Positions 56,281 through 64,000 of a stretch of DNA of 64,000 nucleotides are shown one piece after another. The translations under genes and the position numbers were made by a program. The notes beneath the pieces were generated by a model. The model was not told the origin of the DNA. It made no database searches and saw nothing but the letters and a program-made list of their open reading frames with translations. Source of the DNA: Pseudomonadales bacterium (GTDB lineage Bacteria > Pseudomonadota > Gammaproteobacteria > Pseudomonadales > Pseudohongiellaceae); the NCBI GenBank assembly GCA_023257655.1, contig JALRBQ010000013.1, positions 62,001 through 126,000 of the forward strand, given 5' to 3'. How positions within the stretch are numbered: position 1 is the stretch's first letter; each line of letters starts with the position of its first letter.

Positions 56281-58992
56281 ATGAGGCCTTTCCAGCAACC
56301 CGCAAGCGACCCACGAGCTGTGCCCGAGACCAAGCCGAACAACCCCGCGATTCACGCCGACCTGCAGGAATGGCTCGAGGCCATGGAGGACATCTACGCC
56401 AACTACGGCCCCGAGGGCGTGCAGGCGATTCTGTCCGGCCTCAACCAGTGGAGTTCGAGTCGGCAGATTCCGGTGGCACGCATCGCCGTCAACACGCCGT
56501 ACATCAATACCATCCCGCTGTCGGAACAACCCAGCTATCCGGGCAACCTGGAACTGGAGCAGCGCATCGAAAACATCCTGCGCTGGAATGCCATGGCCAT
56601 GGTGTTACAGGGACAGGATTCCGGCAACGGCGTTGGGGGTCACATCGCGACCTACGCCAGTGCCGCCACGCTGATGGAAGTGGGCTTCAATCATTTTTTC
56701 CGCAAGCGCAGCGCCGACTACGGCGGCGACCTGGTGATACTGCAACCCCACGCGTCGCCCGGCGTGTACGCCCGCTCCTGGCTCGATGGCCGACTGTCCG
56801 ACGCGCAGCTGCAAAACTATCGGCGTGAGTTACAACCTGGCGGCGGCCTCACTTCCTACCCCCATCCCCGGTCCATGCCGGATTTCTGGCAGGTCGCGAA
56901 TGCGTCTATGGGACTCTCCACGCCCACGGCGATCTACCAGGCGCGCTTCGCCAAGTATCTGGAGAACCGCGGCCTGAAACCGAAACTGGGCGGCAAGGTG
57001 TGGTGCTTCATCGGCGATGGCGAGACCGATGAGCCGGAAGTACTAGGTACCATCAACATCGCCTCCCGCGAAAACCTCGACAACCTGATCCTCGTGGTGA
57101 ACTGCAACCTGCAACGACTCGATGGGCCGGTGCGGGGCAACAGCAAGATCATCCAGGAACTGGAGGCGGCGTTTAACGGTTCTGGCTGGAATGTGATCAA
57201 GGTGATCTGGGGTGGCGGCTGGGACAAACTGCTCGAGGCCGATACCCACGGTGTGCTGCGTCGGCGCATGGAGGAGTGTGTCGATGGCGATTATCAGCGC
57301 TACTCGGTACTGCCCGGCGACCGTCAGCGGGAACACTGGGTCGATGGCAACCCGGAACTGGAAGCCCTGATGAACACCTTGAGTGATGACGAGGTGGATC
57401 GCATCAAGCGCGGTGGCCAGGACCAAAAGAAGATTTTCGCCGCCTATCAGCGCGCCCTCAGAAGCAACGGCAAACCCACAGTGATTCTGATCAAGACCGT
57501 CAAGGGCGATGGCATCGTCGGCACTGAAGGCAGCAATACCGCTCACCAGAAGAAAAACCTGGATGGCGACCAGCGCATTCAGATTGCCCGAAATTTTGGC
57601 ATTCCCCTGGCGGATGATGAGATTCGCCGCGCCGCGTTTTACAAACCCGCTGAGTCCAGTCCGGAACTGGAGTATCTCCGCGCCAGAAGACAAGAGTTAG
57701 GTGGCAACTTGCCTGAGCGGACCAGCGACTGCATCAAATTGTCGCCTCCGCCGCTCGATGCGTTTGCAACCCTGTTGGAAGGCAGCACCTCGCGACCGCT
57801 TTCGACGACGATGGCGCTCGTGCGCATCCTCTCCGTGTTGCTCCGCGACAAGTCGCTGAACAAATACATCGTGCCGATCGTGCCGGACGAAGCGCGGACT
57901 TTTGGCCTGGAGGCGCTGTTCAATATTGCCGGCATTTTTTCTTTGCAGGGCCAGCATTACACACCCGTGGACGCCGAGACCCTGGCCGCCTATCGGGAAG
58001 CCGAAGACGGCCAGATTCTGCAGGAAGGCATCTGCGAAACCGGGGCACTCGCCTCATTCCTCGCCGCAGGTACCGCCTACTCCATCCACGGCCTGCCGAT
58101 GATTCCGTTCTATTTCTTCTATTCGATCTTCGGCTTCCAACGTGTTGGCGACATGATCTGGACCTGTGGCGACATGATGTGCCGTGGTTTTCTTGTGGGC
58201 GGTACGGCCGGCAGAACCACGCTCAATGGCGAAGGCATCCAACACCAGGATGGACACTCACAGATCATTGCGAGCACTTTCCCCAATCTCAAGAGTTATG
58301 ATCCCGCATTCGCTTATGAACTCGTGCACATTGTGCGTGAGGGTATTCGCCGCATGTATCAAGAGCAGGAAAATATCTTCTATTACCTGACAGCCTACAA
58401 CGAGAATTACCTGATGCCGGCAATGCCGGACAGGCCGGAGTTGAAGGAGCAGATTATTCGAGGCGCTTATCTGTACCAGGCAACCCATCCGGCGGCAGAC
58501 TGCGCACTGCACTTGCTGGCGAGCGGTTCCATTATGCAACAGGCGCTCGCGGCCTATGAGCGATTGGCTGACCTGGGTTTCTCCGTCAGCCTCTACAGCG
58601 TGACGAGCTATAACGAACTGGCGCGTGAAGCCGAGCACTGCGAGCGTCACAATCGGCTGCATCCACTGGAGCAGCCAGCGATCCCCTATGTAACGACACT
58701 GTTCAGTAATAGCACGGGAGTGCACGTGGCGGTCTCGGATTATATGAAAGCACTGCCGATGAGCATTGCCGCCTGGATGCCGGAGAATTACCTCGTGTTG
58801 GGCACCGATGGCTATGGCCTCAGCGAATCTCGTGCCTGCCTGCGGGACTATTTTGAAATCAGTGCGGACTATGTGTGCCACGCGGCACTCGTGGGCCTGC
58901 TGCGGACTGGGGCACTGGACAAGAAGGCGTTCCAGCGGCACCTGAAGGCACTTGCGATCGATCCGGACAAGGCCGACCCGATGCTGCACTAG
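56281..58992 (+). CDS. AceE-type homodimeric 2-oxoacid (pyruvate) dehydrogenase E1
   Basis: GGHIATYASAATLMEVGFNHFFR; VWCFIGDGETDEPE ThDP motif; YFFYSIFGFQRVGDMIW. Confidence 0.92.
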   Translation: MRPFQQPASDPRAVPETKPNNPAIHADLQEWLEAMEDIYANYGPEGVQAILSGLNQWSSSRQIPVARIAVNTPYINTIPLSEQPSYPGNLELEQRIENILRWNAMAMVLQGQDSGNGVGGHIATYASAATLMEVGFNHFFRKRSADYGGDLVILQPHASPGVYARSWLDGRLSDAQLQNYRRELQPGGGLTSYPHPRSMPDFWQVANASMGLSTPTAIYQARFAKYLENRGLKPKLGGKVWCFIGDGETDEPEVLGTINIASRENLDNLILVVNCNLQRLDGPVRGNSKIIQELEAAFNGSGWNVIKVIWGGGWDKLLEADTHGVLRRRMEECVDGDYQRYSVLPGDRQREHWVDGNPELEALMNTLSDDEVDRIKRGGQDQKKIFAAYQRALRSNGKPTVILIKTVKGDGIVGTEGSNTAHQKKNLDGDQRIQIARNFGIPLADDEIRRAAFYKPAESSPELEYLRARRQELGGNLPERTSDCIKLSPPPLDAFATLLEGSTSRPLSTTMALVRILSVLLRDKSLNKYIVPIVPDEARTFGLEALFNIAGIFSLQGQHYTPVDAETLAAYREAEDGQILQEGICETGALASFLAAGTAYSIHGLPMIPFYFFYSIFGFQRVGDMIWTCGDMMCRGFLVGGTAGRTTLNGEGIQHQDGHSQIIASTFPNLKSYDPAFAYELVHIVREGIRRMYQEQENIFYYLTAYNENYLMPAMPDRPELKEQIIRGAYLYQATHPAADCALHLLASGSIMQQALAAYERLADLGFSVSLYSVTSYNELAREAEHCERHNRLHPLEQPAIPYVTTLFSNSTGVHVAVSDYMKALPMSIAAWMPENYLVLGTDGYGLSESRACLRDYFEISADYVCHAALVGLLRTGALDKKAFQRHLKALAIDPDKADPMLH

Positions 58993-59038
58993 TCCCACTC
59001 GCCGTCAGTTCAGTAAATCAGCAGAGCGGTGAATTGAC

Positions 59039-59809
59039 CTAGTGGGTCATCGCGTACATCAGGTAGTTGATGCCCAGCCGGTAGGCAGAATTTGCATAGC
59101 GCGTGGGATAGGCCGGATGGTAGGTATGCTCCCAGCCATCGCCCATGTCTGAATTCCAGTTGATCAGAACCATTACTCTGCCTGTGTCATCCAGAATCGC
59201 ATGGTTGCTCGCGTAATCGATGCCCTTCTCGCCGTGCTGGTCGTCACGATAGAGCGCCGGAATCATGGTAGGGCCATCGATGTCGTAGTAGACATGGAAG
59301 ATTTCGTGATCGGCGTGCAATTCGATGATCTCCCGGTCGGGGAACACCAGACTGAAAGAAGCGTAGAAGTTATCCCACTCTTCCTGACCCCAGAAGTCAT
59401 CGATTAGCAGGAAACCTCCACGCAACAGGTATTCACGCAAGTTCTCCTGTTCCTTCGGATTCAGGGTAATGCCGCCCCCCTGACCAACCTCCAGCATATA
59501 GAGGAAGGGATAGTCGAAGATCTCATCATCATCGAGCCGCAATACGATGGGATCACTCATGACTCGCACGTTGGTCAGACGCGAGACACCCCGCAGGAAA
59601 TTGCGGTCGGCATCGGGGAAGTCGATGGCCCATGGCCCATACCCATAGCCACCGCCGTAATAACTGTTGTACTGCACCCGCACAAAATTGAATTCACCGC
59701 CGGCGTCATAATCGAGTTCATTGAGATCGGGTGCAATCGGCGACTGCGCCCACGCCACGGCGCTGCACAACAGGAGGGCGAGCAGGCTGAAGTGAAACTT
59801 CGAATTCAC
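59039..59809 (-). CDS. DUF4159-domain secreted protein
   Basis: DYPFLYMLEVGQGGGITLNPKEQENLREYLLRGGFLLIDDFWG; signal peptide. Confidence 0.82.
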   Translation of the reverse strand: MNSKFHFSLLALLLCSAVAWAQSPIAPDLNELDYDAGGEFNFVRVQYNSYYGGGYGYGPWAIDFPDADRNFLRGVSRLTNVRVMSDPIVLRLDDDEIFDYPFLYMLEVGQGGGITLNPKEQENLREYLLRGGFLLIDDFWGQEEWDNFYASFSLVFPDREIIELHADHEIFHVYYDIDGPTMIPALYRDDQHGEKGIDYASNHAILDDTGRVMVLINWNSDMGDGWEHTYHPAYPTRYANSAYRLGINYLMYAMTH

Positions 59810-59879
59810 AATGGAGTACCCTTTCTCAACATCCGGCCAGTGTGTCGTGAATACGCCCGGATTTCAATCACACAGACGG

Positions 59880-60905
59880 TCACTCACCAGCCCGCAGGGA
59901 GGCACAATAGTCTTCATCGGAGATCGCCGGCGTGAACCAGATGTAGTCATAGGCTCGCACGGCGTTAAATTGTTCCAGGTAGTCGGCGGGGTCGGTGACC
60001 TCGGGTTGCACCTCGATCATTCCCAACGCCACGATTGCCCGCGGCGCTAACTCCGGTTGACCGTGCAGGAGGTAATTGGCGACACCGAGATCGCGCCGCA
60101 CATGGAAATTGCCCGCGACCAACACGTTGACCCCTTCGTTGCTAACAGGGCCCAGCGCTTGCGCCATGGCATTGTCCCGACTCTGTTGTACCCGCACCAT
60201 CGCAGGAAACTGGGATTCTGGCAGCAGACCGCAGTGGCTCTCATCGACATCCTGGTTCAGGCGCGCAGTAACCTCCGCATCCAGCACCGTGGCGATGGCC
60301 GCCGGCAGTTCGCTGGCGTAGACAGCGCGCATCGTGTCGGTGTCGATGTTGGCCGCAAACAGCGGCACGCCAGCCTGATAGCCAGCCTGTAGCAGGGGCC
60401 CGTAGTAGGTCCAGTCCCAACCCTCCTCGTCCCAGTCGAGGTAAGTCTTCAACTCCGCCAACGTCTCGGGACGCTGCGCATAGATTTGATCGAGACGCTC
60501 CTGGCTCGCGCTGTCCAGCATCTCAAAGGCCAGCCTTGCGACCCGATGTTGCTGGAACAAGCTTGCGAGCAATTGACCTTGCATCGCGTGGTGGTCGGGA
60601 TTGTCGTGCTTTTCACCGAGTAGCACGTAGGACGCGCGGACAATAGCAGCCTCCAGTTCGGCGCCATCGATGAACCGGTTGGCGGCACTGTCCCACAGTT
60701 TGCCGACCAGGGGATGGTCGAGATACAGGGTGGATTGCCAAGGCTGTGTGTACAAAGCCATTGGCGATGGCTGATGCGCGGTCTGCGATGTCGCCGCACT
60801 GCCGGTGAGGCAGCCGGTCAGACAGCCGGCGAGCAGCAGCGGAACCACGCGCGCCAGATTAATTGCTGCCACCCATTTGCTGCCAGTTTGCATAGATTTC
60901 GTCAT
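59880..60905 (-). CDS. ChaN-family lipoprotein
   Basis: YVLLGEKHDNPDHHAMQGQLL...VARLAFEMLDSASQERLDQI; LLLAGCLTGC lipobox-like; alternative starts. Confidence 0.83.
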   Translation of the reverse strand: MTKSMQTGSKWVAAINLARVVPLLLAGCLTGCLTGSAATSQTAHQPSPMALYTQPWQSTLYLDHPLVGKLWDSAANRFIDGAELEAAIVRASYVLLGEKHDNPDHHAMQGQLLASLFQQHRVARLAFEMLDSASQERLDQIYAQRPETLAELKTYLDWDEEGWDWTYYGPLLQAGYQAGVPLFAANIDTDTMRAVYASELPAAIATVLDAEVTARLNQDVDESHCGLLPESQFPAMVRVQQSRDNAMAQALGPVSNEGVNVLVAGNFHVRRDLGVANYLLHGQPELAPRAIVALGMIEVQPEVTDPADYLEQFNAVRAYDYIWFTPAISDEDYCASLRAGE

Positions 60906-61323
60906 CCCAAAAATTCTGGAAATAGGCAATTGCCGCCAGTTTATCCGTCTCCGTGAGTACCGCCCCGAAGGCAGGCATCCGGCCACCGAACTCGAGGCCA
61001 CCCTCGTTGATCACCTGCAATAACACCGAACGCGGATGATGCCACGCATGGGCTGTGCCATTCAGAGGGGGCGGCGGAAAGAAACCATCATCGAGTTTCT
61101 GGCGCCAATCAGCCACCAGACCTTGGGCCTGTTCCCCGTGACAGGTGGCGCAGTGTTGCAGAAACACGGTGCTGCCTTGCTGCACCTGTTCGGCATCATA
61201 CCAGCGAGCACCTGCCTGCGGCACGGGCGACGCTGACGGCGGTTCTTCGCAGGCTGCAACCATCACGCATAATCCGATCAGGGTGAGGGCCCGCAAAGGA
61301 TGGCGAATCGTGAAATCGGACAC
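60859..61323 (-). CDS. c-type cytochrome lipoprotein
   Basis: GTG start VSDFTIRHPLRALTLIGLCVMVAACEE lipobox; CATCHGEQAQG; distal GGRMPAFG. Confidence 0.82.
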   Translation of the reverse strand: MSDFTIRHPLRALTLIGLCVMVAACEEPPSASPVPQAGARWYDAEQVQQGSTVFLQHCATCHGEQAQGLVADWRQKLDDGFFPPPPLNGTAHAWHHPRSVLLQVINEGGLEFGGRMPAFGAVLTETDKLAAIAYFQNFWDDEIYANWQQMGGSN

Positions 61324-61327
61324 GGGT

Positions 61328-61822
61328 CTACAGATGCTTCTTCGGATAATCGAAATCGATGAGCTTGCCGATTCCCATCTGGGCATCGGCCCAGTTGTCG
61401 ATTGGCAATTCCACTTCGACGAGACCACAGGTGGGCAGGTTGATGATGCCGGCGTTGGCAATCTCATTCACAAATTCCGTGATGGCCGGGTTGTGACCAA
61501 TGAGCATGGCGGAGTTGCAGTTGGCATCCACCAAGCGCGTCGCCTTGAGGAACATGGGCGCTCCGGCGAAATACAACTCCGGATTGCTGACGATGTCATC
61601 GACAGGGTAGTGAATCTGTTTGGCAAAGAGTTTTGCCGTCATCTTGGTGCGTGTGGCGGGACTGCAGATGATGCAGTCCACTCCGGCGTGTCGGGCGAGA
61701 AAACGATTCGCTGCCAGCGGCACATCCTCGGCACCTCGGGCGCTCAGTGGTCGTTCGAAGTCTTTTAGATCGGGATCGGCCCAACTGGATTTGGCATGGC
61801 GCAGCAGAAAGAGGGTCTTCAT
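61328..61822 (-). CDS. SixA-like histidine phosphatase
   Basis: MKTLFLLRHAKSSWADPDLKDFERPLSARG; IGHNPAI. Confidence 0.9.
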   Translation of the reverse strand: MKTLFLLRHAKSSWADPDLKDFERPLSARGAEDVPLAANRFLARHAGVDCIICSPATRTKMTAKLFAKQIHYPVDDIVSNPELYFAGAPMFLKATRLVDANCNSAMLIGHNPAITEFVNEIANAGIINLPTCGLVEVELPIDNWADAQMGIGKLIDFDYPKKHL

Positions 61823-61952
61823 CTGTTCGCGGGATACCGTGACGGGTTGCTGGGTGGCATGAGGGTCGATTGTACCCATAGTTGAAGAGCGGCTTCCAGC
61901 ATATTCGTCAGCCCCGCCCCCCGACTCGCGATCGGCGCCTCAACCCCATCCG

Positions 61953-62065
61953 GGACACCGAATCGGCTCGTAACAACTCCCGGGACACCCAATTAACCTC
62001 CCACTTCAGCAAGTTCGAGCAAGTTCCAAAGCAAGTTCCAGAGAAGTTCAAGGACACCCAATTAA
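61953..62065 (+). repeat. GGACACCCAATTAA element cluster E (3 copies, with ~12-bp iterons)
   Basis: ggacaccgaatcgg 61953; ggacacccaattaa 61983-61996; ggacacccaattaa 62052-62065; iterons gcaagttcga/gcaagttccaaa/gcaagttccaga. Confidence 0.92.
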
Positions 62066-62218
62066 CTCTTCATAGTGGAAAGAACCTCAAATTTTCGCTT
62101 TGTCGATTCAGTTATCGTGAATTCAGCCGACCGCAATAGACAATCAGGCGCAGGCCCTGAATGGCAAATGTGGCAGCGGTCACTCAACAACCGCGCCGTG
62201 ACACTGAGGAAATGAATT

Positions 62219-62932
62219 ATGTCCAACTCACACCGAATCCTCGCCTGTGTGCTCGCCGCGGCGATCAGCAGTCCCTCTCCCGCTCAGGAAGAAAGCAGCA
62301 TGGCCACCCAGGTTGAGCTGGGGGCGATCATCACCTCCGGCAACACCGAGGACCAGAACATCAAATACAAGGTCGTCTTCGACTGGGACACCGGTGACTG
62401 GGCCTATCGGTTGTCCTCCGAAGGCTTCCGTTCCAAGAAAGAGAAAGAATTGGCAGCGCAGCGGGTCTACCATGTGGCGCGCGCCCAATACACGATCAAT
62501 GAAGACAGCTTCGTACTCGGTCGAGCTGCGTACGAAGACGACCGGTTCAGCGGTTTCGACAGCCAGTCGGATCTCTCATTGAGCTATGGTCGCAATCTGT
62601 TGAACAACATCCAGACCATGCAGCTCGCCGTCAACCTGGGTGTCGGTGTGCGCCGCTCCGAAACGGCGATCGAGACAACCAGTGAGGCGATTCTGCGCGC
62701 GGAAGCAAACTATGCGTGGGATCTTTCCGAGACGGCAGACTTCACCCAGGACTTCAGTATTGAATCCGGCAGCGACAGCAGCATCTATCGTTCCGAGAGC
62801 GCGATACAGACCGACATCATGGAAAACCTGTCGATGAAATTTTCGGTGAAAGTGAAACACCAGACCGAAGTTCCCTTATTGCGGGAGAAGACCGATACTG
62901 AGACCGCGGTGACTCTGGTGTGGAGATTCTAG
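62219..62932 (+). CDS. DUF481-family outer-membrane protein
   Basis: VELGAIITSGNTEDQNIKYKVVFDWDTGDWAYRLSSEGFRSKKEKELAAQRVY; C-terminal ...AVTLVWRF beta-barrel signature. Confidence 0.85.
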   Translation: MSNSHRILACVLAAAISSPSPAQEESSMATQVELGAIITSGNTEDQNIKYKVVFDWDTGDWAYRLSSEGFRSKKEKELAAQRVYHVARAQYTINEDSFVLGRAAYEDDRFSGFDSQSDLSLSYGRNLLNNIQTMQLAVNLGVGVRRSETAIETTSEAILRAEANYAWDLSETADFTQDFSIESGSDSSIYRSESAIQTDIMENLSMKFSVKVKHQTEVPLLREKTDTETAVTLVWRF

Positions 62933-63009
62933 ACAGGCTAGCTCCAGCGCCCGGGCACGCGACTCCGCGGGACTTCGGTCCCGCGCTAATTTTTGCCTGA
63001 GGCGATCCT

Positions 63010-64000
63010 ATGACACCGGTTGTACGACTGTACTGGGCAGTAGCCCTGATCCTGTTACCCCTGAGCACAGTCTGGTTGCTCAGCAGCACCAATGGGCTCA
63101 TGTCCCTGCAGGCACTCGCGGCGCATCCGGTGCCACTCACCTGTTTTCTGATCACGCTCGCCTGGACGCTGATCGGCGGCTACGAGTTGCTGTTTGGCGT
63201 CAGCAACCTTCGGCGCAACTACCCGGTGCTCGCCAACATCCGCTACGGCCTGGAATTTATCCGCCCCGAGATTCAGCAGTATTTCATTGCCAACAATACC
63301 GAGGAGAAGCCGTTCAGCCGTGAGCGCCGCAATCTGGTCTATCGCCGCGCCAAAGGCGCCGACGACACCCTGCCTTTCGGTACCCAACAGGACATCCTCG
63401 CCGAAGGCTATCACTCACTGCTGCACTCGCTGAAGGCGACGCAGGTTGCCGAGCAATACAAGCGAGTCGTGTTCGGTGGCATTGAATGCAAGCAGCCCTA
63501 CAGCGCCTCGCGCCTGAATATCTCCGCGATGAGTTTCGGCTCACTGAGTTCAACCGCCATTGCCGCACTAAACAAAGGCGCCAAACTCGGCGGCTTCGCA
63601 CATAACACTGGCGAGGGCGGACTGAGTGACTATCATTTGTCACATGGTGGCGACATCATCTGGCAGATCGGCACCGGCTACTTCGGCTGCCGCAACCCGG
63701 ATGGCTCGTTCAATCCGGAGGCCTTCACCCAACGCGCCAGCCTCGAAGTCGTCAAGATGATCGAGATCAAGTTGTCTCAGGGTGCGAAGCCCTCACACGG
63801 TGGCGTGCTACCTGGCGCCAAGGTCACCGCGGAAATCGCCCGCATTCGTCTGGTGGAGGAAGGCAAGACCGTGCTGTCACCGGCGACGCACCCCGCCTTC
63901 AATACTCCAAAGGGCTTGCTGGAATTCGTCAGGCAATTGCGTGAGTTAAGTGGCGGCAAACCCACCGGCTTCAAACTCTGCCTCGGCAAGAAATCGGAGT
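63010..64000 (+). CDS. FMN-binding glutamate synthase-family protein (runs off the window edge)
   Basis: NISAMSFGSLSSTAIAALNKGAKLGGFAHNTGEGGLSDYHLSHGGDIIWQIGTGYFGCR; open to window end. Confidence 0.9.
   Translation, partial: MTPVVRLYWAVALILLPLSTVWLLSSTNGLMSLQALAAHPVPLTCFLITLAWTLIGGYELLFGVSNLRRNYPVLANIRYGLEFIRPEIQQYFIANNTEEKPFSRERRNLVYRRAKGADDTLPFGTQQDILAEGYHSLLHSLKATQVAEQYKRVVFGGIECKQPYSASRLNISAMSFGSLSSTAIAALNKGAKLGGFAHNTGEGGLSDYHLSHGGDIIWQIGTGYFGCRNPDGSFNPEAFTQRASLEVVKMIEIKLSQGAKPSHGGVLPGAKVTAEIARIRLVEEGKTVLSPATHPAFNTPKGLLEFVRQLRELSGGKPTGFKLCLGKKSE

Overview
The window is a bacterial chromosome segment, by gene content gammaproteobacterial (hfq-hflX-hflK-hflC, rpsF-rpsR-rplI, purA-hisZ). 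Most of it is conserved housekeeping DNA: radA, alr, dnaB, rplI, rpsR, rpsF, rlmB, rnr, tRNA-Leu, nhaA, purA, hisZ, hflC/K/X, hfq, miaA, mutL, an AMIN/LysM amidase, tsaE, nnrDE. Between these blocks are accessory or metabolic genes: a secreted amidase, a RidA-like protein, a Tat-type flavin amine oxidoreductase with a diheme cytochrome c, an M10/serralysin-like peptidase, a SLOG-like membrane protein, a cbb3 oxidase operon, a DUF6351 protein, and an AceE-type E1 next to an Lrp regulator. The best candidates for something undescribed are: (1) a dispersed intergenic element built on AAGGACACCCAATTAA, preceded by degenerate 8-12 bp iterons, at five loci and flanking a RAYT-like Y1 transposase; (2) a stand-alone fusion of a SLOG-like nucleotide-binding domain to two 2-TM modules; (3) several precise gene lesions, namely an in-frame TAA in ccoN, two in-frame stops in the M10 peptidase gene, and a G10-tract frameshift in a Yip1-like gene; (4) an unannotated overlapping small-ORF pair next to the transposase. 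All calls come from reading the supplied sequence and ORF track. No database search was run.
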